Source: Hepsetus odoe (lineage: Eukaryota; Chordata; Actinopteri; Characiformes; Hepsetidae). Taken from it: DNA of 64,000 nt. Each line of letters starts with the position of its first letter. Positions within the stretch are counted from its first letter, which is position 1. The notes under the pieces were generated by a model. It made no database searches. It saw only the letters and a list, made by a program, of their open reading frames with translations, and was not told the origin of the DNA. The position numbers and the translations under genes are program-made. This document shows, piece by piece, positions 1 through 11,720 of this stretch. The DNA lies in assembly GCA_017165825.1 (NCBI GenBank), contig CM029367.1, positions 25,327,607 to 25,391,606 of the forward strand, read 5' to 3'.

Positions 1-57
1 AACGAGTCCGTTTTTTCCTCTGTGTGCCTTGTCTAGGCCTAGGCTGTGTCCATTTAG

Positions 58-194
58 AGGTCCAGAAAAGGAAAAACTCCAGTCCGGGATTTCGCTCCGA
101 CCGCCTGTTTCTCCGGCGCGCTGAAGGCGCCACGAACGAGTCCCAATGCAGTTGGAACAAAATCCCGGATTGGAATTATACCTTTTCTGGACCT
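58..194. repeat. Inverted-repeat hairpin element
   Basis: Arms at 58-92 and 160-194 are inverted copies of each other. Both arms read AGGTCCAGAAAAGG at the outer end and CCGGGATTT at the inner end, with a few mismatches between. The enclosed loop of about 67 bases is GC-rich. The nonamer AACGAGTCC occurs at base 1 and again near 134. It looks like a short palindromic DNA-transposon derivative, but the family is not recognised. Confidence 0.6.
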
Positions 195-419
195 GGATTT
201 TCGGTTAGATTGTGTTAGATTCTACTTTGTTGTAGCATCTATTACAGGGACGTGTCGCAAAAAGGAAGCAATATGTTACATTTGTCCAGCGTTAGTTACA
301 ATCTGACAGCATGAACAAACTATAAAAATGTTCAGTTTATTAAATATGTTGTACATAAAATGGGATAAATAGAATGAAACGGGCAGAATAGTGTGTCTAT
401 GTAAGGGTTACATGCACAG

Positions 420-562
420 TAAGTGAAAGTGACTTTTTCTTGTGAAACCCAACCTCTACTTTCACACATACACACCGTGCAGTAGGGAGCAGCTATTTAA
501 AGCGCCAGGGGAGCAGTGATGGGGGTGGTACCTTGCTTAAGGGTACCTCAAGGCAACATATA
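420..562 (-). repeat. tRNA-derived SINE, partial copy
   Basis: Reverse-strand copy of the SINE found repeatedly in this window. It carries the tail and middle segments (GTGAAAGTGACT at the start, then the ACCTTGCT..AAGGGTACCTCAAGGCAAC block) but stops before the tRNA-like head. Confidence 0.7.
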
Positions 563-831
563 CAGTTTGTAGTGAGGATATACAGTTGTATGTTAATAAA
601 GATGTCTATACAGACTATATCTATGCAGGAATGAGCAAGAATAAAAAGTGCAGAAAAATGCTTATTTTTGTGATCTACTGCACCCCGAAGAGCATGGGTT
701 TATGGCTTCTCTGCCTTTTGGCTAAGATCAAATGTAATATCTGTTCTCATCAGTTTAAATTCAGATATGTCTTCTACGTGAGGACTGCATATGAAGTTGG
801 TTTTTAGAGCAGGCAGACAGAAGAGGAGCTT

Positions 832-1385
832 GCTTGCCCCACTCGGGTAGTGGTGGCCTTGTGGTTATCAAGTCAAGTCAAATAGGTTTTTATTGTCGTT
901 TCAACCATATACACAGTACACAGTGAAACGAAACAACGTTCCTCCAGTACCATGGTGCTACACATAAGACAACTAACTTTACATGGAACACAAGACAAGA
1001 CAAGTGCAGACAGGACTAACACAAGACAAGACAACATTATTAAACAAAGAATGATCACAAAGACAGAACAGTCATCTGAAGAAACAGGCAGTTTGTACAT
1101 GAATGTGGGTGGAACAGAGCAGCGGTGTTGTAACTAGACTACAACAGAGCAGCAGTCTAGTGAGCAGCAATTGCTAAAGTCATGGACTAGGCCTGAGGAT
1201 GAGAAGGTCGTGGGTTTGAATCCTAGCAGGTTATGCTGAGGTACTCTTGAGCAAGGTAGTGTCACCATCACTGCTGCCTATTGCTGCGTGGTGTGTGTGC
1301 GGGTTAAGTGTAGAAAATGGCTTTTGTTGTGTTTCACTGAGTGCTGTGCCGTGTGCTGACAAAGACAAACAGTCACTTTCAGTTA
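832..1385 (+). repeat. Diverged tRNA-derived SINE split by an insertion
   Basis: The head (A-box-like TGGTGGCCTTGTGGTTA, 848-864) lies at 832-868. The B-box-like GGTTTGAATCC and the rest of the element follow at about 1170-1385, with the AAGGTAGTGTCACCATCACTG and CAGTCACTTTCA blocks. Between the two parts sits an unrelated repeat (869-1169), so this SINE appears to be older than that insertion. Confidence 0.6.
869..1169. repeat. Interspersed repeat inserted in a SINE
   Basis: The element begins AAGTCAAGTCAAATAGG followed by TTTTTATTGTCGTTTC and contains ACAGTACACAGTGAAACGAA. I recall this element as abundant in ostariophysan fishes. Its length and ends are approximate. It interrupts the SINE whose halves lie on both sides. 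Confidence 0.6.
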
Positions 1386-1451
1386 TTGCTGTGATGAGCT
1401 CTTAGACTGATAATCCAGCGTTGCAGGTCCTCTGTCGGACATTTCAGCGGT

Positions 1452-1692
1452 GGGGCAGAGGTGGCCTAGCGGTTAGGGAGTTGCCCCGGATCGTAAGATT
1501 GTGGGTTTGATTCCCTCACCAGTAGGTTGCCCTCAGGTACCCTTGAGTAACGTACCGTCCCTGTCACTGCAGCCGGGCGCTTTCAATAGCTTCCCCCTGC
1601 TGCACGTGTGTGTATGGGTGAAATGCAGAGGTTGAATTTCATTGTGCTGTGCTGTGCTGTGTTTCACAATGACAAGGGTTTTCACTTTCATT
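1452..1692 (+). repeat. tRNA-derived SINE (head plus TTTCACAATGACAAG tail)
   Basis: Near full-length copy. It starts GGGGCAGAGGTGGCCTAG, has an A-box-like block (TGGCCTAGCGGTTAGGG), a B-box-like GGTTTGATTCC, the conserved CCAGTAGGTTGCCCT block and ends in CACAATGACAAGGG..CACTTTCA. The head resembles a tRNA-Glu-type gene, which I infer as its origin. Confidence 0.85.
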
Positions 1693-2754
1693 TCTATTTA
1701 GCTAACCAAGTTGGATTTAATGGGGTTTAGGTCAGAGACTTGGATGTCAAAGGCTTGATTCTGTGGTCATTGAACCAATCTTGTGGGAGCTGGATGGTGT
1801 GTTTGGATCACTGCCCTGCTAAAAGATCCAACAACAACCCATATTTAGTTTTTTTGGGAAGAGGCAGTAAAATGCAGTTCATGGTACCTAACAAGGACCT
1901 TTCTCAGGACATTTGGAGGACAAACAGCCCAAAAACCAGTCAAATTCCAGTTGCATCCAGAAAACTTCATACACTTACTTTTGATCAAAAACAGTTTAGA
2001 AGATCACTAGAACGTACGTATTTGTTTTAAACTTCCTTAAACCAACCCTGTGTGGTGTGATACTCTGACATTAAAACAATGCAAATTACTTCATCACAGA
2101 CAACCCAGGTTTCTCAAGACCTTAGGTGGGGAGAGATGAAGAGAAGATTTTTAGAATGACACTGTGACTGATAAACTGATTGGCTGTGATGACTAGTAGC
2201 TCAGTCTTAAATTAAACCGGGGTGTTCCTTTATCCATGCGTAGATATCAGAGAGACAGGCTGAGAAATGGCCAATAAAGTAGGGTCAGCTGGCTCTCCCA
2301 TTATGCCAGTGTGTAATGACAATAAAGATCTTTTTTTCTTTCTATTTCTGCAAAGAGAAGCCAGGACAGAGCCTTGGGGTCCCTTTGTGGAGAGACGATA
2401 AGAATGAGAACCAAAGAATGAGCTGCAGCTCTAGCTGCCCTTAGGGCCTCTGTCCAGACAGATATATTGAGGAGAGGTAAAATGACTGTCGGGAATGAGT
2501 GCAGTTCCCAGAATGCCTGGGAATATCAGGTAATCAGGTTTTCCTTCCTATCTCTGTTAAGGCTCAATTATTTATTAGTTTTATTATTTTAACAAAAAGC
2601 AACTCTGGAGGGCGCTCAAATCATATATTTTTTTTGACAATCAGAAAAGCCACCTTTAATAAAGCCATGGGTCACTGTATGAATTTTAAACAATTGACAC
2701 TGACATTTGAATAAAATGATGTTTCTTTATTTATCAACTTGAGTGCTAGACAAG

Positions 2755-2990
2755 GGGCAGCGGTGGCCTAGTGGTTAGGGTGTTGGCCACATGATCGGCG
2801 GCTCGGGGGTTCGAACCCCTTCCCAGTGGGTTGCCCTGAGGTACCCTTGAGCAAGGTGCCGTCCCTGTCCCGCTCCTCCCTGCGATGGGAGACCTGGCGA
2901 CCGTCCCCTGTCCTCGCCCTGTGTGCGCGTGTGGCTGGACACCAGCACTCCCCCGCGACCCCGTCTGGGACAAGCGGCAGAAAATGGATC
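2755..2990 (+). repeat. Hybrid SINE, tRNA head with second tail type
   Basis: The head is that of the common SINE (GGGGCAGCGGTGGCCTAG, B-box GGTTCGAACCCC). After GCAAGGTGCCGTCCCTGTC the tail switches to the module ending GGACAAGCGGCAGAAAATG, which is also seen at 14752-14877, 37570-37806 and 46775-47016. The head here is GC-rich and relatively intact. Confidence 0.85.
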
Positions 2991-3191
2991 ATGGAAAGTT
3001 CTAGACACAGCTGCAGGAGCATTTGGGGGAGGAGGATCTTCAGACTATGTGGGTTCACTCTGGGTTATTCTTAAGTCTGCAGGTTGCACTTTGCTCTGCT
3101 CCTGGCCAGCAGCAGTGTTGTAGCTGTCTCTTGTCTTTGTTTTAGCATCCTAAATGGAGGAGTTTGAAGTCTTTCCTTACATACATACACA

Positions 3192-3737
3192 CAGTACTGT
3201 GCAAAGGTTTTAGGCAGGTGTGGAAAAAATGCTGTAAACAAAGAATGCTGTCAGAAATATAAATATTGATTGTTTATTTTGATCAATTTACAAACTGCAA
3301 CGTGAGCGAACAAAAGAAAAATCTAAATCAGATCAATATTTGGTGTTACTACCTTTTGCCTTCAAACCAGCATCAGTTCTTCTGGCCCCCACAGAGCCCT
3401 GATCTCAACATCATCCAGTGTGTCTGGATTACATGAAGAGACAGAAGGATGTGAGGAAGCCTACATCCACAGAAGATCTGTGGTTCCTTCTCCAAGATGT
3501 TTGGAACAACCTACCAGCCGAGTTCCTTCAAAAACTGTGTGCAGGTGTACCTAGAAGAATTGATGCTGTTTTGAAGGCAAAGGGTGGTCACATCAAATAT
3601 TGATTAGATTTAGATTTCTCTTTTGATCATTCACTGCATTTTGTTGATTGATGAAAAAAAATGATTAACACTTCCATTTTTGTAAAGCATTCTTTGTTTG
3701 TTTTTCCACACCTGCCTAAAACATTTGCACAGTACTG
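3192..3737 (+). mobile_element. Internally deleted Tc1/mariner element (copy 1)
   Basis: Terminal inverted repeats start CAGTACTGTGCAAAGG and end with the reverse complement, next to a TA. The interior retains the C-terminal end of a Tc1-type transposase on the + strand (about 3397-3602). It shows the family hallmarks SPDLN, a WNNLP-like block, and PRRIDAVLKAKGGH before a stop. The catalytic N-terminal two thirds are deleted. About 546 bp long. The same deletion junction occurs in the copy at 27784-28333, so it is a non-autonomous family that amplified after deletion. Confidence 0.9.
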
Positions 3738-4083
3738 TATCTTTACCATAATTAAAATAAATGTGGAACAGAGAAGTGTTCCTAATTTGAATGGATATTT
3801 CTCATTAATAAATGCAAAGCGGTATAAGCCTAACCCTATCATTCTGTCTTTTTACTGATGTTGCCTTTACACAGATGTTCAGGCATTTTGTCTTTGTATT
3901 TTTTCTTTATTTGTACCCGTATTTCATTTACTATGCAAACTGTTTAAAATATTGACCTGAGTTATACTGTGTTTGCAATTTACTTGTCAATTTCACCATT
4001 AACCTAGAAATACAGCAAAATTCAAACATGAATGGTGAACAAAAAGCTTTTGAAAAAGCATTTTGTGCTGATCTTGTTTTCAT

Positions 4084-4397
4084 TTTGGTGGCATTGCCCC
4101 TCTCACATCGAAAAAGGTCCTGGGTTCAATTCCCAGGTGGGGTGGTCCAGGTCCTTGTGGACTTTATGGAGTTTCTCCCCATGTCTGTGTGGGTTTCCTC
4201 CGGGAGCTCATGACATGCAGGTCAGGTGGATTAGAAATGCTAAACTGGCAGTAAGCGTGAGTTTTATGTCTACCCTGTGATGCACTGGTGACCTGTCCAG
4301 GGTTTTTCCTCATCTTTCACCCTGAGAGAGCTGGGATAGTCTCCAGCATCCTCCGTCACCCTAATCAGCAAATGCGGCTCAGAAAATGAGTGAGTGA
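4084..4397 (+). repeat. Mermaid-like tRNA SINE
   Basis: Contains a B-box-like GGGTTCAATTCCC, then GTCTGTGTGGGTTTCCTCC, GACCTGTCCAGGG and CAGAAAATGAGTGAGTGAG. This order of blocks is typical of a SINE class widespread in fishes. Confidence 0.75.
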
Positions 4398-4649
4398 GTC
4401 TTTTCATTCTGTCTGTAAAACACACCTCTATACACAGATTGTACAATCATAGCACAGCAAGCTGTTACTTTACAGGCCCACTCAAATGCTCAAAAAAAGT
4501 GGCTTTGGGGTATTGTGTGTAGGTGATTTAAAGACTACAATATCTTAAAGTCTGGAGCATAGAGGAAAGTTCTATTCCTTAATACAATAAAATGGTTGCG
4601 GATGAAACAGTTTAGAGTGTCAAAGGTAAAAAGAAATGGTAGCTGAGCA

Positions 4650-4915
4650 ACCAGTGAAAGGCGAAAGTGACTATTCGTGTCATTGTGAGACGCACAGCAC
4701 AGCACAGCACAGCACACAGTGAACCACAATAAAATCGGACTTCTGTATTTAACCCATGCACAAACACACTGTGCAGCAGGGGGCAGCTATGAAAGCTGCC
4801 CAGGGAGTGGTGACGGTGCCTTGCTCAAGGGTACCTCAAGGCAACCTACTGGTAAGGGGTTTGAACCCACAATCCTGTGGCCAACTCCCTAACCACTAGG
4901 CCACTGCTGCCCCAC
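4650..4915 (-). repeat. tRNA-derived SINE, minus strand
   Basis: Reverse copy. The tail with a run of CACAGCACAG is at the left, then CAAGGGTACCTCAAGGCAAC, and the head CTAACCACTAGGCCACTGC at the right end. Confidence 0.85.
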
Positions 4916-5185
4916 TGTTTGCGTGCATCCATTCTCACAGCCAGCACTGAAACCTTTAGAAACTTGTAAAAACATGTATAGGGTGTAATTACCAAAGGAT
5001 CCTTAGTGATTTACAGATTGTCCATTTACAGGAGTTTTGGATTTAACATGTCCTTGTTATTGCACAGCCATCTTCTCTCTGTCACATTTTGGCCACATTT
5101 GTCCTGTCTATCTTGACTTGGTCATACACCCAGCCTTTCGGGAAGCAGTGTTGGAGACAGTACCTTGCTCAAAGGTAACTTGCTT

Positions 5186-5500
5186 AAGTAAAAGTGACTA
5201 CCCTTGTCATTGTGAAATGCAGCGCAGCACAGCACAACACAACGAAATTCAACCTCTGCGTTTCACCCATACACATACATGCAGCAGGGGGCAGCTATTG
5301 AAAGCTGCGTGGGGAGCAGTGACGGGGACGGTACCTTGCTCAAGGGTATCTCAGGGTAACCTACTGGTGAGGGAATTGAACCCACAATCTTCTGATCCAG
5401 GGCAGTTCCCTAACCACTAGACCACCGCTGCTTAGGGCAACCTACTAGTCTGGGACTGGAACCCCCCTGTCCTCTGATCAGACCACCACTGTCCTTTAAC
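5186..5500 (-). repeat. tRNA-derived SINE, minus strand, with an adjoining partial second copy
   Basis: A near-complete reverse copy occupies about 5186-5432 and ends in CTAACCACTAGACCACCGC. It is followed at once by a second head-end fragment (GGGCAACCTACTAG..CAGACCACCACTG, about 5433-5500). The two may be a tandem insertion or a partial duplication. Confidence 0.75.
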
Positions 5501-6042
5501 ATTTATTTTCCTTTAAAATTTTTATTTTCAGTTAATTTCATTAAGCTGTTTTGTTTTGGATTGCAATTTCAATAAACTCACTCTGCAAATACATCCTGCC
5601 ATCCAGTCTGCCTACAACACATTACATTCTTAGTAAGTTAAAATTTAGATGCATGTAAATATAGAATATTATAGATGAAATCCAAAATCATTTTTGTACA
5701 TTTAATGATGATTGAGTTTAAAAAGCTAGAATCATCCTAATTTCTATACAGCGTTATAGTAAAGTTAACCTGATACAGCCTCTCCATCTCTAATCAGTAA
5801 TAATGTCATTGGAATTTTCACAAGCCAACACCTGGGAAAACTGTGATAAATGCAGGATTTTCATTTTTTTTAGCTGTGAGGTGTGGATGAGACTGCGTAA
5901 GAATGTGTATTTCAGATGTTAACATCATTCAGGGTCATTACTATTATTTTGCCTTTTTGATGAAAAATGTTATGGATGACATTATGGATGCTGAACATTT
6001 AAAGAAGTGCTGTAAACTATGATTTAAGTTCCAAAAACTACA

Positions 6043-6046
<4 letters not shown>

Positions 6047-6094
<48 letters not shown>

Positions 6095-6113
6095 ACACAC
6101 ACACACACACACA
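6047..6113. repeat. (CA)n microsatellite
   Basis: About 67 bases of CA dinucleotide repeat with one internal interruption (CATACA). Confidence 0.95.
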
Positions 6114-7834
6114 GATTACTGTTAGTCTAAACTGGGCCTTGAAGGTTGACAAACTTAACAAATAAAATTGTAATGTAAATACATGATAATTAATACTGAT
6201 TTTGTATATCTTACAGTATATAAAATTGTAAAGTTATTATTTTACAATTGTGAATCTGTCTGAAACACTTTTTATGACATTTTATGAGAATCTTGGTGAT
6301 TTCCTTTTCTTCCCATTATTTCAGAGTATGACTGACAAGCAAGGATACTCGCGACAGGGTTCTTTTTGAATGCTGGTAAACGGGACTAAACAACTGCAGA
6401 TCCTAACCAGATCTATTTACTGTGATTCACATTCCTAATTGGGCCGAATAAAGTGAGCCACAAGAAGATCGTTTGAAAGAACTCTCCATTCACTTCCATG
6501 CATTACAGGGTTTTTTTTCTTTTGGCCCAAAAGAAAGAAAATATTTAAATGGATTCATAAAACCTTACAGCCTTGTTTTCTTCCAAAGACACAGGGCTTT
6601 CTGTTATTTCTTTCACAAACTAAACAATCATTTTACATCTTAAGGGTAACTTAACAGGTGTGATAAACATGTGACTTAAAAGTACTTCTTCAGGAAGAAA
6701 TTTACACGCCCTCCCAAACAGCCACAATCTGTACTGTGACCTGTGGTGCTTGTTTCACATCACTAATTGTAAAAGGAACCTCTGAACAATTTGCTTTTGT
6801 AACAAAGCGATCAGATAATGAATCCTTTCTATGGGGTTAAAAATAACTGCTGTTGATTTTACCCAATCAGCGCCTGTTTGTTATATTGCAGTTCTTCCTC
6901 ACCGATAGATCCATAACAGTTCATCCATAACAGTTGTCTTTTAATTAAAAATTTAAAAATGAGTAAATTAATATTATGGTAGCAGTTTAAGGGGTTTCGT
7001 TTACTGGGATTGTGCTGTCCTTTTCTACAAAGGTTTCTGCAGAATCATTGTACATTTTTATTCATTTGCTGTACATTAAACTCTGTGAGACCAGTAGTCA
7101 CGTAGCATGAAGGCCGGAGGGGTCAAGAGCAGTAATCCTCCACACCCCCAGGAGCTTTTAGCACTAAATGAGTGAAAGCACAGAAGCCACCATCATTTTC
7201 CAAAAAGCAGGTCACTGACCCACTAAAACTGGAGTAGGAAGTTACCAGTTTCAGTTGTTTATGAAAACCCAACTGAAGGTCAAACCTACTGTGGCTTATG
7301 ACGAATACAACTCTTACCATAGGTCAGGGACAGGAAATCTTTTTGGGACCTGACACTATAAACTCTGCAACTATGAATCAGGTCACTGGAAATGTCTGCA
7401 GTTTATTTTAGGAATCCTGTGAATCCTATGATCCTATGAGTTTCTAACACTGCTCATACACGTACATTTCCCCATGACATCCTTCACCTTTTTATTCTGA
7501 GGTGAGTGTAACATATTTAAAGCTTGTGACTTTAACAAAAATTAGAATAGTTTTTGTTCAGGGCATATGAATATATACAATAGTTTGAATAGCATGAAAG
7601 AGGGTTAAGATTATGTTAGTTGATCGGACATGATTTAAACCATGCACAAAGAGTGATTCAGTGCTCCCACAATTTCCTACAGGTTTTTAAGTTGGCTAAT
7701 CTTAGTCCTTTGCCTGTTTGGAAGGTCTGCAGTACTGAAACAGAGGAAATATGCAGTGCACAATTGTTTAAGATGACATGTTTTACCTGTAAACACTGTA
7801 AAACAGATTATAATCTTCTTCTTTCAGATGCTCC

Positions 7835-8590
7835 CGTTTAGGGGGCACCAAAGTGGACCATCCGTTTCCGTTTCTTCCTGTCCTCTGGATATTTCTCCTT
7901 CAAACCTTTGGTCTTCCTCTTTTCCTATTTCCTGGCAACTCCATCTTCAACATGCTGCTCCTAATATAATCCTTGTCTCTCCTCTGGACATGAAAACCTT
8001 TGATTCTCTAACTTTGTCTCTAAAATATGTAACGGGGCAGCAGTGGCCTGGTAATTAGGGAGTTGGTCCCCAGATTGGAAGATAGTGGGTTTGAATTCCT
8101 TACCAGTAGGTTGCCCTGAGGTGCCCTTGAGCAAGGTATCTTCCCCATCACTGCTCCCCGTGTGCTTTCAATAGCTGCCCCCGCTGTACATTTGTGAGTG
8201 TATGGGTTAAATGCAGAGGTGTAATTTCGTTGGGATTCACTGTGTGCTGTGCCGTGTTTCACAATGACAAGAATGGTCACTAATATTCCACTTTCATCAT
8301 CTGAGCTGTTCTTAATATATTCATGCCTAATCCTGTCCTTCCTTGTTACTCCCAACAAAAATCTCAGCATCTTGAACTCTGACACCTCCAGCTCCGCCCC
8401 CTGTCTTTTTGAAAGCGCCACCGTATCCATCCCTACAACATAGCTGGTCTCACTACTGTCCTGTAAACCTTCACTTTCACTCTTGCTGGTACCCGCCTGT
8501 CACAAATAATTCCTGCCACTCTTCTCCACCCATTCCAACCTGCTGTTACTCTGAACTTTTGATCCCAAGTATTTAAATTCCTTTCCTAAA
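7835..8590 (-). mobile_element. Non-LTR retrotransposon (LINE) fragment, split by a SINE
   Basis: The segments 7835-8032 and 8310-8590 read as one degenerate LINE in reverse orientation. The reverse frame near 8300-8430 carries the block KRQGAELEVSEFKMLRFLLG followed by VTRKDRIRHEYIKNS. This matches the region just after the reverse transcriptase domain of LINE polymerases, where MLR..GVTR.DRIRNE is conserved. A SINE (8033-8309) sits between the two parts. Clade not assigned. Confidence 0.7.
8033..8309 (+). repeat. tRNA-derived SINE nested in a LINE
   Basis: A copy with the head GGGGCAGCAGTGGCCTGG, B-box-like GGTTTGAATTCC and the TTTCACAATGACAAGAATGG tail. The LINE sequence continues on both sides, which dates this insertion after the LINE. 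Confidence 0.85.
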
Positions 8591-8724
8591 CAAGAATGGG
8601 TGCTCGATATAATGCAACCTCTATTTTAACTGCATCTGTCACTCCCACTGCAAAAAAACATTATAATGAATATGAAAATAAAAAATACAGTGAAATAACA
8701 TGTGATTGGCCAATATTATTTGAT

Positions 8725-8985
8725 TTTAATGAAAGTGACAACCCTTGTCATTGCGAGGTCACAGCACTGCACACCATGAACCACAACGAAATTGGACCTC
8801 TGCTTTTAACCCATGCACCCAAACACCGTGCAGCAGGGGGCAGCTATTGAAAGCGCCCGGGGAGCAGTGAAGGGAACAGTACCTTGCTCAGGGGTACCTC
8901 AGGGCAACCTACTTGTAAGGGAATCGAACCCACAATCTTCCGATGCAGGGGCCAACTCCCTAACCACTAGGCCACCGCTGCCCCA
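8725..8985 (-). repeat. tRNA-derived SINE, minus strand
   Basis: Full-length reverse copy. The tail GAAAGTGACAACCCTTGTC is at the left and the head CTAACCACTAGGCCACCGCTG at the right. Confidence 0.85.
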
Positions 8986-9119
8986 TTTTTGCTCATTCTT
9001 AGTGCAATTTCATGAGATAAATATGTGAGTCAGTTATGTACTAGATCAGAGCTACATGCTAGTACACTGTATATGTAATGTATATGTATATGTAAATTTT
9101 TTTTCCAAAATTTTCTTCC

Positions 9120-9545
9120 TAGTATATCTATCCATCCATCCAGCCATCCATCATCTGAGCCACTTATCCTGAAGTCACATGGTGGTACTGAAGACGATCC
9201 CGGCATTCACAAGTTGAAAAGTACAGGCACAACCTGGATAGGTCATTAGTCAAACTCCGTACAGAAAGAATCCAGGCCTCCCCAGTTTAGTCATATTCAT
9301 TTCTGACTGCTAGCTAGAACTCTTCCTATCACAGGTGCTCCCAACACAGGGAGGGTCAAAGCTGCATTGTGCTTCCTCCAATTTAAATGAAATGAAATTA
9401 AACCCTGCCAATTCTTTTAGGTCAGCTAATGCTGGCTAGCATTGTATTAAATGATGGGGATGCCATCCTCACCACCCAGGAAAAGCGAGGTCATTTATGC
9501 TCTCTTGGACTCCCGGACTCCTGATGCCTCACATTATAACTGGAT
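9120..9545. repeat. Unclassified interspersed repeat
   Basis: Starts with short CATC repeats and a GAGCCACTTATCCTGAAG segment typical of fish repeats. The part from about 9305 (GCTAGCTAGAACTCT, GATGGGGATGCCATCCTCAC, CTCTTGGACT) resembles 16015-16215, so the two are probably diverged copies of one family. Confidence 0.45.
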
Positions 9546-10439
9546 ACTGATTCTGCAGATGAACCAAAATGCTGTAGCTTAACTGTTCATAACTCATTGT
9601 GCTTTTAAGTGGCAGTTGCCTCTTACTGTGAAGGTAGCACTCAATTAATGTTACTTAAAATTTAATTTGTCCATTAAAGAAGGAATGTTCTTTATATTGC
9701 ACCTTTGAATAATAGGAGATTCTGTAAATATGTTTCATAGTTTGTTTAGTCTGCAAAGTGCAGTTTCATGTTGATGAGAAGGCTTATTAAACGCAGGCCA
9801 AAGGCAATGATCACTGGCATCACAATTAGCTCTAAAAAACAGATTAGTCAGTCAGAAAAAACCATGACTGTGTTTTAATTCTGTCCTCATCATCTGGATT
9901 TCAACATAAAGGCATCAGTTTAGAGTTTACAGTTTGCAGCCTGTAGCAAAGTTTGAAACTAAGGGGTGGGGTACAAAACCTGAATTTCTGAATGCGAAGG
10001 GGGGAGATGCCCCCAATGGAAACTACACCTACAGAAACTGATACCACGCTCTTGAGTGTCAGCAAATGTCAAATTAAAAACCACACATGTACACAAAGAA
10101 TGGTTCATTGCGGTTTGATCCACCTGAAGTTGATATTTTTGAACACTTTACTCAGGCTTTAAGCAGAGTGAACTGCATTTTCGTTTGCTGTATTGCTTAA
10201 CCGCCGGATTTGGCTTGTGGGAAGTGAGTTTACAGTTACAGTTCAACTCTGGTAGGTTAACACAAAACATCTCTGCCTCAGTCAGATAGACATTTTAGGC
10301 AAAGCGTTGCAAAGTGTTTTAGGAAGTGACGTTTGCACCCAGAATCAGGAAACTAAGTGTATATTTTAGTATGTGTAAGTCGTGGGCTGCAGCACAGGGA
10401 AAGGAGCTAAATATACCACAGAAAAGTTAGAATCGCATG

Positions 10440-10528
10440 CAGATTACGAAAGCAGAGTAAGAATAAATGGGTACCTTATGAGAGCTTAGAAGGTTTAATA
10501 GAATTGGATGCCTCTCATTAAACATAAG
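10440..10528 (+). other. Candidate 5' untranslated exon of PIK3AP1
   Basis: A strong donor context (AAG/GTGAGT) ends at 10528. A TATA-like CTAAATATA lies near 10409, and an ETS/CRE-like AGGAAGTGACG near 10321. If spliced to the acceptor at 11294 it would supply the missing leader. It contains an ATG at 10508 whose frame would overlap the main start out of frame. This is only a splice-signal argument with no homology support. Confidence 0.25.
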
Positions 10529-11294
10529 GTGAGTTACATCAAACAGAATTGGTTTTGAATTGATGGTTTACTTCATTACTTTATTTTTATAAGAAATTAT
10601 TCATAAAAGGTGAAAGAGTTTTTTTTAAATTTTGAAATCTTGACCTTCTTCACAAACCTCAGCTTAAGAAATGTGAACAACACTGTTCTTATATTCGTTT
10701 GATGTTTTACATTGTGGTTTCTTTTTTGCATGCATAGTTATAAATGCAAATCTCTATAACATTTAAGAATATTTGACACAGATGTTCTTTTGAACAAGGA
10801 AGTTGAGCCTTTCTCTAATATTAGTATAAGAATCAAGAGCATGGCTTTTCCTCTATTTAAAAACAATGCAAAGTATTAAATCAAAGAATAATTTTGGTGT
10901 CTGTTCATGAACCCTTTACTAATGCTCTGTTAAGCTACTATCATAATGTTTAAAAGGGTTCTTGTGTACAGAGAGTGTTAAATAAACGATGGTTGGAAAT
11001 AAATGAAAGGTAGACATTGATACCAGCCTTGTAGCTTGTGGACTCAATCAGTACTGATTGTGCACTTTGGTAGCATGTCTTACCAAGGTTTCTCAGGAAC
11101 AATGACTCTGTTCAGCTTTTATGAAAGACTGTGTGACTACATCACTTTAGTTTCATTTCAATATCGACAAATAGCTTCACAACCTTAGAACACACAGACA
11201 CTCTTGATCCTGTTTCAGCATTGTGGTGGGTGCAAATAACAGCATCTGACAACTTCCACTTGATCAAAAATCTCAAAAAATCTTGTCATTGCAG

Positions 11295-11720
11295 GAAAGT
11301 TTGGCTGTTTTGCCATGTGTGCCGTGTTGATTGTGTACACTAGTGAGACCCAGGACTGGGCCACTTATCTGAGACTCATCTTGGAGACATCACATTACTT
11401 CCCTGAGGATTCCATATTGTTATATCTGGTGGATGAAGAAAAATTGTGGCAAAATGAAGATGATCCAATTTTTCACTCCAGCAAATGCATCCTGCTTTTG
11501 GTCTCCATCAGACTCTTGGAACTGCACAGCAACCCAGAGGTACAGGACACCTTCGAGAGGATTCTTCAGCCTCCATGTAAAGTAGTAGGATTTACATGCG
11601 GGGTGTCTGCAAATGATGACTTAACGGATTACTTCCAGCACTGGGACAGTTGGCGAAAACTGGATTCAGATGATGACCCATCAAAATACATTTCTACAGT
11701 CCATGAGGTTTTTTCTGAAG
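11295..11720 (+). CDS. pik3ap1: PIK3AP1 exon: TIR-like domain (CDS from 11315)
   Basis: Acceptor TTGTCATTGCAG at 11294 and donor GTATGT at 11721. From ATG 11315 it codes 135 residues beginning MCAVLIVYTSETQDW, the BCAP/BANK1 TIR-like fold (compare ILIVYSPDAEEW in human BCAP), including FTCGVSANDDLTDYF. Because an acceptor precedes the ATG, bases 11295-11314 are either leader or the end of a short N-terminal coding segment. Ends in phase 1. Confidence 0.9.

Larger units (their letters stand above)
1..11294. other. Repeat-rich intergenic region upstream of PIK3AP1
   Basis: No convincing protein-coding exon was found here. The open frames are short and mostly fall inside SINE copies. Stretches not given their own entry (195-419, 563-831, 1693-2754, 2991-3191, 3738-4083, 4398-4649, 5501-7834, 8591-8724, 8986-9119 and 9546-11294) are AT-rich unique or old repeat sequence in which I see no gene. 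The 5' end of PIK3AP1 must lie in this region or at its edge. Confidence 0.7.

Noticed and set aside
8020..9028. Open frames within SINE copies, including a repeated VPCSRVPQGNLLV-type peptide seen across the window
   Set aside because: The shared peptide is the translation of the conserved SINE body in one frame, not a protein family.
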